A stretch of DNA of 64,000 bases from Faecalicatena contorta (GCF_039521745.1 NZ_BAAACT010000175.1), one strand, 5' to 3'. Counted from the first letter of the stretch, positions 33,402-43,112 are shown. Program-made: numbers and translations. Notes: generated by a model from the sequence alone, not told the origin.

Positions 33402-36107
33402 CTAAGGTTTGGTCTCGATATATAACGTTATAATCTGTCCGGGTTTGATTTCAAATCTTATTTCTCCGTTTCGCACTTCCAGTTTCTTCTGCTTTTCCTC
33501 CGCAAGGTTCGCCATGTATACCTTATCCATTCCGGGCTGCACCGGCAAAACCACTTCCTGCCTGTCGTCCAGAATGCTGTAGATCCTCAGGATAACGCCA
33601 TCCTGCCTTTCCGAAATCTTCAAGGCCGAAAGCTGGACGCCTTCCGGCAGCTTATTCATAAAATTACCCGCATGTTCTTCAGCCAGGAGACTCCTGCACC
33701 CGTTTTTTAAAGACTGCGTGTAGACCGGGCAGCGGAATCTCTCAATCACATCAAAAGCTTCAGCCGTGCGGTTCGGATGATATACCACACAAAAATCAAA
33801 GCTGTGGTTTCCGATACACTGCGCTTCCTCCGTCTCAATTGTCCAGCCGCCGTTTCCATGCCGTGTCAGCAAGTCCGTTCTGGAAAGCCACCCCACACAC
33901 CGGAGAAGTGTCAAATTTACGGCTGTTCCCGCTTCTGTCTGTACTGCTTCATATTCCGGAAGCCCTGTTGTTCCCACACTCATCGCCTCACAATTGTCAT
34001 GAACACCAACGTAACCGTGATTAGGATGTGTGGACTGTGGATATTCCATCCATTTTTCAGGAACTTCAACTTCAACTGGACGCTCTGTTATATCAAATAT
34101 CTGGTAAGACTCACTGGTTTTCGTCCGTATTCCTGATGGAAACTGTACCTGGAGCCTGTGATCTCTAGCATTGTTTTCAAAGTCCAGATGACAGTCAATC
34201 CGATTTATCCCGCTGTATAAGGTGATTTTCATAGCAAAAGAACATTTGGTCATCGCCTTTTTCCTTGACCTGCGGTCTTCACTAAGTGCTTCCGGAAGTA
34301 TCATATTTCCGCGGAGTATCAGTGCCTGGCAGATACCCTCCTGAATTTCTTTCTCAACCTCCAGTGCAGAACCGTCTATTGTACATTCACGATCCTCTTC
34401 CGGCCATGAATATGTATATTCATCACCGGCATCCCCCTTATCAATCATTCTGGCAAATCCTTCATGTTCTGCCTGTGTCCTTTTATCCAGCAGGATAAGC
34501 CCTTTTTCCCCTGCACTCAGACGGTAGAACTCATTCTCTATGGCACTGCCCTCTGTCCTGACTGCCCAATCAGATGGCTCATCAGACGGCGCTGCTGTCA
34601 GCTGGTGGCAGCCATATGTAAAGCCGGGAAGCATCACACCCACGCGGAACTTATTTACCTTATAAATCTCCGGCATGGTATGATCCTGGTACAACGTATT
34701 GTAATCCTTCTTTGCCTCCAGAATAACATGTGGTATCTTCCTTCCCGCCTCATCCGTAATTCTGATTCCCGCCGGGATATCCGGATGGCAGATGCTATTC
34801 TCACAATCTACAATTACAGACTTCGTATAGTCAACAGACTGTACAAGCGTCTCATCCATACAGATCTCCAGTTCCGCATAGGCCGGTTGTTCTTTAACGC
34901 ACGGTTCAAACAGAGCGATTTCTGCCGCTCTCTTGTCTGCCCGCTGCCCCTTCGTTTCATTTCTCACTACAGTGTCGTGCATCAGCGTATCTTCCAGCTG
35001 TTCCACACAGGCGTAGCGTGTCATCATTTCCCGGTGCACCTCGTCAATACTGCATCCGCAGATGCTGTCATGGGGATGATTTTCCAGAATCTTCTTCCAG
35101 ATATAGTCCAAATACCCGCAGCTGTCGAATTCCCGTCCGCTCAGCTTTTCAAGCGCAAGCAGGGGTTCCAGATAGCGCTCCGCTTTATTCTGTACAATAT
35201 CATTTCTCTGCTTCAAATACATTCTGCTTGACAGAGTGCCTCCAAGCAGCATAGAACACTCGCCCGAACGAATCTCACCACGGAAGGCTGATAGTACAAA
35301 GGGGTCAGACCCCTTTGTACGTTTCTCTAACTGTTCCCGAAGTTCATTCAGGTAATTTTCCATAGTGGACAGTTCAATACAACACTCCGGTATCTGCTCA
35401 TTCAGCTGTCTGACCACCTCACAGATATCCTTCTGCCCTATGATATGATCCGAGCCGTTCATCAGAAGGACCACATCTGTTGTTGATTTTGCCCCCAGGC
35501 TTTCAAGCAGTTCTTTCACCCTTGGCACGGTAATATCCATGTCACTGCTCAGGTTCCCGCTGTTGCCATAGCCATGTGGCATATGGATACAAAGGACACG
35601 CGAGTCCTGAAAAGGAGATTCCCAGTAAAATTCTGTCTTATCCATTTCTCTGGAAGCGCCCCGCCAGAACACCATCGTATGCATCCCCAGCCCCACCGCT
35701 ATCTGGGGCATCTGTGCCGGGTGCCCGAAGGAGTCCGGCAGATAGGCCGTCTCCATTTTATGCCCAGCTTCCGCCGTTACCTGTGCACCTTTCAAATAAT
35801 TCCTTATATGAGACTCCCCGCTGATTAAAAGTTCATCCGGCAGAACATACCACGGTCCACAGATAATTTTTCCCGTCTTCAGCGCGTTGAAGAGACGTTC
35901 TCTGCAATACGGTTTTATCTCCAGATAATCTTCAATCGCTATTGTCTGTCCATCTAGCATAAACGAGACATATTCCGGAACCTCTTCAACCAAATCCAGA
36001 AGCCCGTCTATGAGCCTGACCAGTTTTGTCCTGAATTGTTCCCGTGTCAGATACCACTCCCTGTCCCAATGGGTATGGCAAATCATGTGTGCCTTTAATT
36101 TTTTCAT
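33402..36107 (-). CDS. GH38 alpha-mannosidase
   Basis: 901 residues, cytoplasmic. The catalytic domain begins with HTHWDREW (Zn ligands His11 and Asp15 by family rule), then YLPDSFGHPAQMPQI with the nucleophile Asp125; the central three-helix region shows HPHDSICGCSIDEVH, and long C-terminal beta domains follow. It removes alpha-linked mannose from oligosaccharides. An odd point is the peptide KRTKGSDPFVLS near residue 260, encoded by a 27-bp palindrome (35294-35320) that also occurs between genes at 53363; it looks like an in-frame insertion into a loop. AAAGGATAAAACT precedes the ATG. Starts 4 nt after the permease gene. Confidence 0.93.
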   Translation of the reverse strand: MKKLKAHMICHTHWDREWYLTREQFRTKLVRLIDGLLDLVEEVPEYVSFMLDGQTIAIEDYLEIKPYCRERLFNALKTGKIICGPWYVLPDELLISGESHIRNYLKGAQVTAEAGHKMETAYLPDSFGHPAQMPQIAVGLGMHTMVFWRGASREMDKTEFYWESPFQDSRVLCIHMPHGYGNSGNLSSDMDITVPRVKELLESLGAKSTTDVVLLMNGSDHIIGQKDICEVVRQLNEQIPECCIELSTMENYLNELREQLEKRTKGSDPFVLSAFRGEIRSGECSMLLGGTLSSRMYLKQRNDIVQNKAERYLEPLLALEKLSGREFDSCGYLDYIWKKILENHPHDSICGCSIDEVHREMMTRYACVEQLEDTLMHDTVVRNETKGQRADKRAAEIALFEPCVKEQPAYAELEICMDETLVQSVDYTKSVIVDCENSICHPDIPAGIRITDEAGRKIPHVILEAKKDYNTLYQDHTMPEIYKVNKFRVGVMLPGFTYGCHQLTAAPSDEPSDWAVRTEGSAIENEFYRLSAGEKGLILLDKRTQAEHEGFARMIDKGDAGDEYTYSWPEEDRECTIDGSALEVEKEIQEGICQALILRGNMILPEALSEDRRSRKKAMTKCSFAMKITLYSGINRIDCHLDFENNARDHRLQVQFPSGIRTKTSESYQIFDITERPVEVEVPEKWMEYPQSTHPNHGYVGVHDNCEAMSVGTTGLPEYEAVQTEAGTAVNLTLLRCVGWLSRTDLLTRHGNGGWTIETEEAQCIGNHSFDFCVVYHPNRTAEAFDVIERFRCPVYTQSLKNGCRSLLAEEHAGNFMNKLPEGVQLSALKISERQDGVILRIYSILDDRQEVVLPVQPGMDKVYMANLAEEKQKKLEVRNGEIRFEIKPGQIITLYIETKP
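35294..35320. repeat. Small palindrome inserted in the GH38 coding sequence
   Basis: A perfect 27-bp palindrome with a single central base; its core is AAAGGGGTC-A-GACCCCTTT. The reading frame passes through it as TKGSDPFV. The same core with T at the centre lies at 53363-53383 in an intergenic gap. Confidence 0.85.
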
Positions 36108-36111
36108 AGTT

Positions 36112-36948
36112 TTATCCTTTCACTGCTCCGCTTGTCATGCCTGAAATAAAATGCTTCTGGAAGATGATAAACAGCACTGCAGGTATAAAAATCGCAATCG
36201 CTGTCGCACAGGTTATCGGGCCCCATTTTACGCCTTGTTCTGTCATAAATGTGTACAGTCCGATTGACATCGGCTGGATCTTTGTGCTGGAGGTCAGAGT
36301 CATGGCAATGACAAATTCATTCCAGCAGGTAAAAAATGTAATGACCGAAGTTGCGATAACTCCCGGCATAGTAAGCGGTAATAATATTTTCGTAAATGTT
36401 CCGAACGTAGAGCAGCCGTCAATCAACGCCGCCTCGTCCAATTCTCTTGGTATGGAATCGTAAAACGACTTGAGGATCCAGACCGAAAACGGAATATTTA
36501 TGGATACATATACGGCTATAATCCCCGGAAATGTATCCAGAAGCCTCATATTGTTCATCATGACGTACAGCGGAACAATCAATACACTCGCTGGAAGCAT
36601 CTTCGTTACCAGAAGCAGAAGCATCAGCGGTTTATTTGCCTTAAACTTATATCTGGAAAACCCATACGCTGCCAGTATAGACAAAACCCCCGCAATCAAA
36701 ACAGTCGCCGAACTGATAATAAAGGAATTCCGAAATCCGATCGGCATCATGGTCTCAAACAGCACCTTTTTATAATGGGCAAGGGTTCCGTTAGACACAT
36801 ACCACTGAGGGGGATAAGCAAACATATCTCCGGGCTGTTTGAAGGACGTGATGATTACCCAGTATATTGGTGTCAGAAAAGCTAATATTACAAGGATATA
36901 CAATATGTAAACTCCGATCGGCCTGGCCTTCTTTTTCCATTTTCTCAT
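36112..36948 (-). CDS. Sugar ABC transporter permease (MalG type)
   Basis: 278 residues with six membrane helices. The cytoplasmic EAA loop, ELDEAALIDGCSTFGTFTKILLPLTMPG, contacts the ATPase. The N terminus is basic (MRKWKKKARP). Its start overlaps the stop of the other permease by 4 nt. No ATPase gene is in the operon, so a shared MsmK-type ATPase must power it. Part of an oligosaccharide importer feeding the GH38/GH31 enzymes. Confidence 0.92.
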   Translation of the reverse strand: MRKWKKKARPIGVYILYILVILAFLTPIYWVIITSFKQPGDMFAYPPQWYVSNGTLAHYKKVLFETMMPIGFRNSFIISSATVLIAGVLSILAAYGFSRYKFKANKPLMLLLLVTKMLPASVLIVPLYVMMNNMRLLDTFPGIIAVYVSINIPFSVWILKSFYDSIPRELDEAALIDGCSTFGTFTKILLPLTMPGVIATSVITFFTCWNEFVIAMTLTSSTKIQPMSIGLYTFMTEQGVKWGPITCATAIAIFIPAVLFIIFQKHFISGMTSGAVKG

Positions 36949-37820
36949 TCTTCACTTTCCCCCTTAAATACAAACATATATACAACGGTAAGTATCAGGC
37001 TTATGAGGAGCATGATGACAGCCATAGCCGCTCCCTGCCCAAGCTGGTGGAACTTAAATGCCGAATTATACATGTACAGCGGCAGCACTTCTGTGGCATT
37101 TTTAGGTCCGCCCCCTGTCAGGGCATATATAATATCAAAGTACCCGATGGTACCGATTGTGATCATAATCAGATTAATTAAAAACGTACTCTTCATCATA
37201 GGTATTGTTAAGTATATAAATTTCTGAAACCCGTTTGCGCCGTCTATGGCGCCAGCTTCATAAAGCTCTCCCGGGATCTTCTGCAGCCCCGCCATCTCAA
37301 GCATAAAGGTAAACGGAACTCCGATCCAGACTGTGACAAACATTAAGGTAGTCAGGGCCATATTGCTGCCGAGCCAGTCTTTGGGACTGCCGCCGAGCTG
37401 GATCAATACCGCATTCAAAAGCCCCATTTTCCCGCTTCTTAGGATCCATTTCCACATAAGGCCAAGAGCCACCGGCGGTACGACCCACGGCAGTATGACA
37501 CTTGTTCTCCCGATACCAGAAAAAGGTCTCTTTTTCTGGAAAAGAAAGGCTAGGGCAAACCCAAGGGTAAACTGCCCCACAACTACAACGGCCGAGAACT
37601 TCAGCGATACAACACAGCTGTGTATGAAATCTTTGTTCTGGAACAGTTCCGCATAGTTCTTCATGCCGATGATTTCCTCAGTCCCCATCCGAAGTAAATT
37701 CAAATCTGTAACACTGATATAGAAGGAATAGAAAAATGGATAAATAGTAAAAACACCAATCCATATCAATGCAGGTAATATGAAAACCAAGTATATATGC
37801 TTCCTAATAAATTTTCCCAT
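36945..37820 (-). CDS. Sugar ABC transporter permease (MalF/UgpA type)
   Basis: 291 residues from ATG 37820 (GAGGTG a few bases upstream); a longer in-frame extension has no ribosome site. Six membrane helices; the EAA loop is seen at GELYEAGAIDGANGFQKFIYLTIPMM. FDIIYALTGGGPKNATEVLPLYMY near the C terminus is typical of the family. Partner of the MalG-type permease with which it overlaps. Separated from the binding-protein gene by a 112-nt gap holding two hairpins. Confidence 0.92.
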   Translation of the reverse strand: MGKFIRKHIYLVFILPALIWIGVFTIYPFFYSFYISVTDLNLLRMGTEEIIGMKNYAELFQNKDFIHSCVVSLKFSAVVVVGQFTLGFALAFLFQKKRPFSGIGRTSVILPWVVPPVALGLMWKWILRSGKMGLLNAVLIQLGGSPKDWLGSNMALTTLMFVTVWIGVPFTFMLEMAGLQKIPGELYEAGAIDGANGFQKFIYLTIPMMKSTFLINLIMITIGTIGYFDIIYALTGGGPKNATEVLPLYMYNSAFKFHQLGQGAAMAVIMLLISLILTVVYMFVFKGESEE

Positions 37821-37847
37821 TTTGCACCTCGCTATTATTGGAAAATG

Positions 37848-37914
37848 GTAAAGGTTCAGACCTGTCTGAACCTTTACGAAAAATGGCTCATTTGCAAATT
37901 TGAAATGAGCCATT
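37848..37914 (-). other. Two hairpins between binding-protein and permease genes
   Basis: 37848-37877 is GTAAAGGTTCAGA-CCTG-TCTGAACCTTTAC, a perfect stem related to 25318-25347. 37881-37914 pairs AAATGGCTCATTT with AAATGAGCCATTT. Such structures between an abundant binding-protein message and its permeases often stabilise the upstream message and lower downstream expression. Confidence 0.65.
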
Positions 37915-37932
37915 TCCACGTACGTTCACTTT

Positions 37933-39270
37933 CTACTGCTTCATAATCTCATCAGCAGATTTCTGTGCTTTCTCTGCCTCTTCTTTGATAACGCCCTCCA
38001 GATCAGTCTCTCCTGTAGCCGCACTCTGTACAATCTCTTTAAAAGATTCGTCTGCAGCACTGTAAAATGCTACTGCATCTCTTGGCTTAGCCGCATAGAG
38101 CCCCTGAGAATACGCCTGCCAAACAGGGTCATTCTTGAATTCATCCTGCTCATATACTTCCAACAGACTTGACATCTGTCCGATTCTGGTGAAAAGTGTC
38201 TGTACCTCCACACTCCTGTAGAAGTCCATGAAGTTCCAGGCAAGCTCCTGCTGCTCCGGGTCATCGGTAAACATAGCAAGTGTCCAGCCTCCGGCTGTTG
38301 TGCACGGCTCCTGCCCTGGAACTGCAGGAATATCTGCAATGCCAACCTTAGAGATAAACTCTTCGCCGCCAGAATCTTTCATCAGAGGATAATGCCAGTT
38401 TCCAAGAATAGCCATAGCAGTCTGACCGCCTACAAAGTTCGCTTCTACGTCCGTAAACTTCACAGATGCAATATCCTCAGCCACGATCTTCTCATCAATC
38501 AGTTTCTGAATGAACTGCATGGTATCAAGCATTGCGTCAAAACTCTTGCCTTCACCGAATATCACTTTTTCTTTTCCGTCTGTCAGCTCAGCGCCTTCAC
38601 CATGCCCCCAGAACCACGGCAGAAGTGTACAAGAGGTAACGGCATCCGGAAATGCAGGAATTCCAAGCCCATACTGGTCAATTACGCCGTCACCGTCTTC
38701 GTCAACCGTCAGCTTTTTCCCCATTTCCAGCAGTTCGTCCCAATCTTTCGGAGGCGCGTCATATCCCGCCTCTTTTAAAATGTCTTCTCTGTAATATAGA
38801 TTCCAGAGACCGCCGTGGAACCAGACTGCTTTTGCTTCTCCATCTACCATGCTTCCTTCTGCAGCGTACGGATAATGTTCCGCCCGTTTCTCTTCGGTAA
38901 ACCACGGATCCAGAGATACCATTGCGCCGGTTTTGTCGACTTCCGCCAGATTTGAGCCGTCTACCATACAAATATCGGCCACATTGTCTGCATTAATATC
39001 CTGCAGAAGCTTTGGAAGGTAATCATCCGTTCCTATCGTGATTTCAAGCTCTGCATTATTCTCTTCTTCCCACTGGTCAAATAGCTCCTGCAGACCTGGA
39101 ACGTTCTGCGGCGCAGCCCAGGAGTTCGTATTAAATGTCAGAACTTTTTTTCCGCTGTCTGTCTTGCTTTCCGTGCTCTCTGATTCGGGAGCTTTTGTTT
39201 TACAGCCTGTAAACATGGTTGCTGCCATTGCTGCGGTTAACATAACCGCAATCATTCTCTTTTTCTTCAT
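37933..39270 (-). CDS. Sugar ABC transporter substrate-binding lipoprotein
   Basis: 445 residues, family 1 extracellular solute-binding protein. Lipoprotein signal: MKKKRMIAVMLTAAMAATMF followed by TGC at about residue 23. Mature domains show DICMVDGSNLAEVDKTGAMV, KAVWFHGGLWNLYYREDILKEAG, PKDWDELLEMGKKLT and GGQTAMAILGNWHYPL, all usual for sugar-binding members. It is the first gene of the minus-strand glycan operon, with a consensus promoter and an operator-like palindrome upstream. Probable ligand is an oligosaccharide; identity unknown. Confidence 0.93.
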   Translation of the reverse strand: MKKKRMIAVMLTAAMAATMFTGCKTKAPESESTESKTDSGKKVLTFNTNSWAAPQNVPGLQELFDQWEEENNAELEITIGTDDYLPKLLQDINADNVADICMVDGSNLAEVDKTGAMVSLDPWFTEEKRAEHYPYAAEGSMVDGEAKAVWFHGGLWNLYYREDILKEAGYDAPPKDWDELLEMGKKLTVDEDGDGVIDQYGLGIPAFPDAVTSCTLLPWFWGHGEGAELTDGKEKVIFGEGKSFDAMLDTMQFIQKLIDEKIVAEDIASVKFTDVEANFVGGQTAMAILGNWHYPLMKDSGGEEFISKVGIADIPAVPGQEPCTTAGGWTLAMFTDDPEQQELAWNFMDFYRSVEVQTLFTRIGQMSSLLEVYEQDEFKNDPVWQAYSQGLYAAKPRDAVAFYSAADESFKEIVQSAATGETDLEGVIKEEAEKAQKSADEIMKQ

Positions 39271-39294
39271 TGTTTCTCCTCCACTTTTGTTTTG

Positions 39295-39304
39295 TACACG
39301 TGTA
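39295..39304. promoter_or_regulatory. Operator-like palindrome for a LacI-type regulator
   Basis: TACACGTGTA, with a central CG as in many LacI-family operators, lies just downstream of the -10 of the minus-strand promoter, a good place for repression. Regulation by the LacI-type gene at 43149 is inferred. Confidence 0.5.
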
Positions 39305-39318
39305 ATATTGTTTTATTT

Positions 39319-39347
39319 ATCATATCGTACATTTACAGTCATGTCAA
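39319..39347 (-). promoter_or_regulatory. Promoter of the ABC-GH38-GH31 operon
   Basis: On the minus strand, TTGACA (39342-39347), a 17-nt spacer and TATGAT (39319-39324). Confidence 0.78.
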
Positions 39348-39421
39348 TTAATTTTTTATGTGCAAATATACTAATTTATTATTGTTTTTTTCGTCAAATT
39401 AGCAAATTAAGTTTTTGAATA

Positions 39422-39450
39422 TTGATTCCCAATATTACAAATGTTATAAT
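39422..39450 (+). promoter_or_regulatory. Promoter of the GH35 operon
   Basis: TTGATT (39422-39427), a 17-nt spacer and TATAAT (39445-39450). Downstream, TGTAACATT occurs twice (near 39474 and 39485), a possible second regulatory site. Confidence 0.75.
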
Positions 39451-39518
39451 ATCATTGTACCAATCCTTATTCTTGTAACATTTTGTAACATTCAGTTTTT
39501 TAAAAAGGAGTACGCATC

Positions 39519-41507
39519 ATGAAAAAAAGAGCAGAAGTTACACCTCAAGGCATTTCGCTGGATGGCGAACTGCTACCACTCTACTCCGGCGCCGTGCATT
39601 ACTGGAGGCTGGACCACACGTTATGGAAGGATATTCTGGAAAACGTGAAGAAAATGGGTTTTCATATTATAGAAACTTACATTCCCTGGTCAGTACACGA
39701 AATCTCCCGCGGGGAGTTTGATTTCGGAAGGATTGATAAAAGAAAGGATCTGGATGCGTTTCTTACGCTGTGCGAAGAGCTCGATCTTTTCGTTCACGTC
39801 CGCCCGGGTCCCCACATTAACTCGGAGATGACTTATTTTGGCTACCCGAAACGAATCGTGTACGATACAGCCATTCAGGCCCGTTCCCCTTATCATACGC
39901 CGGTAAACCTCCCTCACTCGCCCAAGGTGATCCCGGTCCCCAGTTATGCCAGCGAGGCATTTTACCGGGAAGTTGAAGTGTATTTCGATGCGCTCGCTCC
40001 GATTATAAGAAAACATACCTATCCAAACGGAAATATAATTGCACTACAGTCTGATAATGAAACCTGCTATTTTTTCAGGGAGCGGCCTTATGTTTCCGAT
40101 TACCACCCTGACTCTGTGGCGCTTTACCGCACAATGCTAAAGGACAAATACACTTCCATCGAGACTCTGAACAGGGTATACAGAAGTTCCTGGAAGGAAT
40201 TCAGTGAGATAGAGCCGCCTCATGGCTTCTCTGGTTCCTGCAGAGAGGATCTTCCTTATTATCTGGACTGGGCAGAATACAAAGAATTTCAGATATGCAT
40301 GTGTCTGCGCCGTTTTGCAGATATGTGGAGGGAAAGAGGGGTCTGCCTGCCTTTTTATCAGAATACCGGGTACCATTACTACACGCCTGTTGATAACATA
40401 CGTATCGAACGCGAATGCGTGGATATCTGCGGGATCGACATGTATCCAAACCGTACCGCCCTCAAACCAATCAGGGAAAAGATACGCTATATGAGCGGAA
40501 GCAGTATACTGCCCTTTGTGCCCGAATACGGAAGCGGGGTCTGGTTTGAATTTCCCGAAACATTTCTGCCGGAAGAGGAGGAATTTACCACATGCTATGC
40601 ATTTATGAACGGACTGAAAACGATTAATTACTATATGCTGGTGGAGAGGGACCGGTGGCAGGGCAGTCCCATTACAAGAGACAACCGGATACGCAGCGGT
40701 TACTTCGAATTCTACAGTCGCTTCCAGAATTTCTTATACGAGAACAGGTACTGGGAATTCTTTAGAAAACCAAAAGTACTTGTATTGAAGAATTATGACT
40801 GTGCCCGGATGAAAGCCGTTTTATCCTCCATGGACTTTGCCCCCCTGGATGTGAATACCTTCGCTCCCGGATTCAACCTTCCTTCGGAACTGTTTTCCAT
40901 CGGAAATATATTTGGTTTCGAACACTTTGATGAAGATAACTCGCACTGGGCTTCCGAATTCTGGATCGAGAATACAATCCGGGAACTTTCGCGCCTGCAG
41001 ATCGATTTCAACATCAGCGACACGCACCTTCCCGTCCAAAAAATGCTTTCGTATGACTATATTTTTGCATCCTCCTACGACTTCATGTCCGAAGATGCAC
41101 AGCATGCACTCGCTTCATATGCACACTCCGGAAAAACACTGATTCTGGGGCCGGGACTTCCTTATTTAAACATGGAAATGTTCCCCTGTAACATTTTGGA
41201 AAAGGCCGCAGGGCTCGACAATGTCCGGCTCTGTACCAAGGTGGATTCCCAACTTTTAAATAAACTCGATATTCCCATTCCATTCAAAACCCAGGACGAA
41301 GGCATTGAACTTAGCTGCCATTACCGGGAAGAGACTGTTTTCCTTTGGGCTGCAAATACACTCGGCCGCACACAGGAATGCACCATAGAATTCTCGGGAA
41401 AGAGAACCTTTAAACCCAAATACAATGCCGGCTGCAAAGAGGGCACCGATGCCATTTCTCTATGTATGCCTGCCTACTCTATCAGCATATGGGAGGTACT
41501 GCCATGA
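39519..41507 (+). CDS. GH35 beta-galactosidase-type glycosidase
   Basis: 662 residues, no signal peptide. The TIM barrel begins SGAVHYWRLDHTLWKDILENVKKMGF and ETYIPWSVHE, family-typical; VRPGPHINSEM follows. Likely acid/base Glu181 in ALQSDNETC and nucleophile Glu336 in VPEYGSGVW. These are looser than the classical ENEYG and EFW motifs, so the exact sugar is uncertain. Preceded by AAAGGAG and a strong promoter. It overlaps the next gene by 4 nt (ATGA). Divergent from the ABC operon, thus under joint control. Confidence 0.85.
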   Translation: MKKRAEVTPQGISLDGELLPLYSGAVHYWRLDHTLWKDILENVKKMGFHIIETYIPWSVHEISRGEFDFGRIDKRKDLDAFLTLCEELDLFVHVRPGPHINSEMTYFGYPKRIVYDTAIQARSPYHTPVNLPHSPKVIPVPSYASEAFYREVEVYFDALAPIIRKHTYPNGNIIALQSDNETCYFFRERPYVSDYHPDSVALYRTMLKDKYTSIETLNRVYRSSWKEFSEIEPPHGFSGSCREDLPYYLDWAEYKEFQICMCLRRFADMWRERGVCLPFYQNTGYHYYTPVDNIRIERECVDICGIDMYPNRTALKPIREKIRYMSGSSILPFVPEYGSGVWFEFPETFLPEEEEFTTCYAFMNGLKTINYYMLVERDRWQGSPITRDNRIRSGYFEFYSRFQNFLYENRYWEFFRKPKVLVLKNYDCARMKAVLSSMDFAPLDVNTFAPGFNLPSELFSIGNIFGFEHFDEDNSHWASEFWIENTIRELSRLQIDFNISDTHLPVQKMLSYDYIFASSYDFMSEDAQHALASYAHSGKTLILGPGLPYLNMEMFPCNILEKAAGLDNVRLCTKVDSQLLNKLDIPIPFKTQDEGIELSCHYREETVFLWAANTLGRTQECTIEFSGKRTFKPKYNAGCKEGTDAISLCMPAYSISIWEVLP

Positions 41508-42208
41508 TTCATCCTAATTGTAAATATTTAGACATTTATCCTTACACCTGGCGGCATCTTGGTGAACTGATGGAGTATCTGAATCCACGCCGCAAAACTT
41601 TGTATATCCTGCATGATCAGGGAATTATTTGTAAAGCTGCAGATTCTGATAATAAGGCCTGCGTTCTTCCTTTTTCCAAATATCAGCCTGAAGAATTTCC
41701 TTCCTGCCGGCTTTTTGAGCTGTATCCTGATATCGACGAAATCCATGTGCTTGAATACGCTGCCCTTGTCCACTACTACACCTCGGTGCAGAGTATCAGC
41801 CTGGAAGAGAAGAATACAATGCAATATCTGGACTTCATTACAGATTATTACACCTGCCATAAAGGGATAGACATTTATTCCCGCAGAAAGTGTTCCGGCA
41901 CATTTTACCGGAAAGCTCTGGATTATGCCGGAAAATTTTTAAAGGACAGGCAAATTGTATTTTTTGTTGTAACAAAAGCAGAATTTATCTGGTTTGATGT
42001 TGTTTTATTGGTAGAAAATGGTACAATAACGGAAATTAGAACTTTAGACACACTGAAGAGTGAAGCATGGTATACTTCTCCCTGTCCTGCTCTCGACGAA
42101 GCTGCCCTAAAGCTCACAGAAAAGTTCAGCCGTCCGGTCAGAATCATTCACTATGAGCACGAGGCGCTGCCTTTACTCACAGCGTTCTGGGAAAATTATT
42201 GTGTCTGA
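41504..42208 (+). CDS. Protein of unknown function in the glycan locus
   Basis: 234 residues from the ATG that overlaps the GH35 stop. Not recognised. Soluble, rich in aromatic residues (YPYTWRHLGELMEY, FFVVTKAEFIWFDVVLLV), with no signal peptide, membrane helix or known catalytic motif. The alternating hydrophobic pattern in the C-terminal third suggests a beta-rich alpha/beta fold. Translational coupling to GH35 and the 28-nt gap before the mutarotase gene show it belongs to the sugar pathway. It may be an accessory to the glycosidase. Confidence 0.8.
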   Translation: MIHPNCKYLDIYPYTWRHLGELMEYLNPRRKTLYILHDQGIICKAADSDNKACVLPFSKYQPEEFPSCRLFELYPDIDEIHVLEYAALVHYYTSVQSISLEEKNTMQYLDFITDYYTCHKGIDIYSRRKCSGTFYRKALDYAGKFLKDRQIVFFVVTKAEFIWFDVVLLVENGTITEIRTLDTLKSEAWYTSPCPALDEAALKLTEKFSRPVRIIHYEHEALPLLTAFWENYCV

Positions 42209-42236
42209 AGCCCATCAAACAAGGAGGATTCTATAC

Positions 42237-43112
42237 ATGAACTATACGATCTGCAATCCATTTTTAAATGTTAATGTCTCATCACACGGCGGTGAACTGC
42301 AATCCATCTGCACGCCAGATAAAACACAATACCTCTGGCAGGGTGATCCGGAATACTGGGCGGACCGCGCGCCTAATATTTTTCCTTATGTTGCAAGATT
42401 GACAGACGGAAAATATACTTACCGAAGTAAAACTTATAGCCTGGATATTCATGGATTTTTAAAAGATTCCGAGATGTTATGCGAAAGCCACAGCGACAGC
42501 CGGCTTGTACTGTACTTCGAAGATACGGAAGAAACAATCAGGCAATACCCTTTTTCCTTCCGTTTTTCTATCTGCTACGAATTAAAAGGACAGACACTTC
42601 ATATCACCTACCACATCGAAAATCACAGCAATGAAACCATGTACTTTGGCCTGGGTGGGCATCCCGGATTCCTCGTCCCGCTGGATCAGACGCTGTGTTT
42701 CGAAGACTATGTCCTGCAGTTTGAGTCCGGCTGCCGTCCGGAGCAGCTGATTTTTACAGAAGATTGTTTCGTAACTGATGCGGTAGAGGAATTTAAGCTT
42801 GCCGCAGATGGCAGGCTTGCGCTGAGACACAGTTTATTTGACCGAGACGCACTCATACTTCAAAATGCCGGTTCAGAGATCACCCTTGCTTCAGATAAAT
42901 CACCTCACTCTGTAAACGTACAGTTCGACGGCTTTCCTTATCTGGGGCTCTGGCACTGTCCGAGAACCGAAGCCGGCTATATTTGTATCGAACCCTGGTG
43001 CTCCCTTCCTTCCCGAAAAGGAGTTATCGAAGATCTGGAACAGCAGAAAAATCTAATTTCACTGCCCTTGGGCTGCTCATGTGAAAAGTCATGGAGCATC
43101 ACCATCCGGTAG
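42237..43112 (+). CDS. Aldose 1-epimerase family protein
   Basis: 291 residues from ATG 42237 with AAGGAGG 9 nt upstream. A galactose-mutarotase-like beta-sandwich of the LacX/YeaD-like branch: GGELQSICTPDKTQYLWQGDPEYW, APNIFPYVARL, DIHGFLKDSEM with the conserved His, then GLGGHPGFLVPL with the second catalytic His and WCSLPSRKGV near the end. It interconverts sugar anomers released by the hydrolases. Co-transcribed with GH35 and the LacI-type gene. Confidence 0.9.
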   Translation: MNYTICNPFLNVNVSSHGGELQSICTPDKTQYLWQGDPEYWADRAPNIFPYVARLTDGKYTYRSKTYSLDIHGFLKDSEMLCESHSDSRLVLYFEDTEETIRQYPFSFRFSICYELKGQTLHITYHIENHSNETMYFGLGGHPGFLVPLDQTLCFEDYVLQFESGCRPEQLIFTEDCFVTDAVEEFKLAADGRLALRHSLFDRDALILQNAGSEITLASDKSPHSVNVQFDGFPYLGLWHCPRTEAGYICIEPWCSLPSRKGVIEDLEQQKNLISLPLGCSCEKSWSITIR

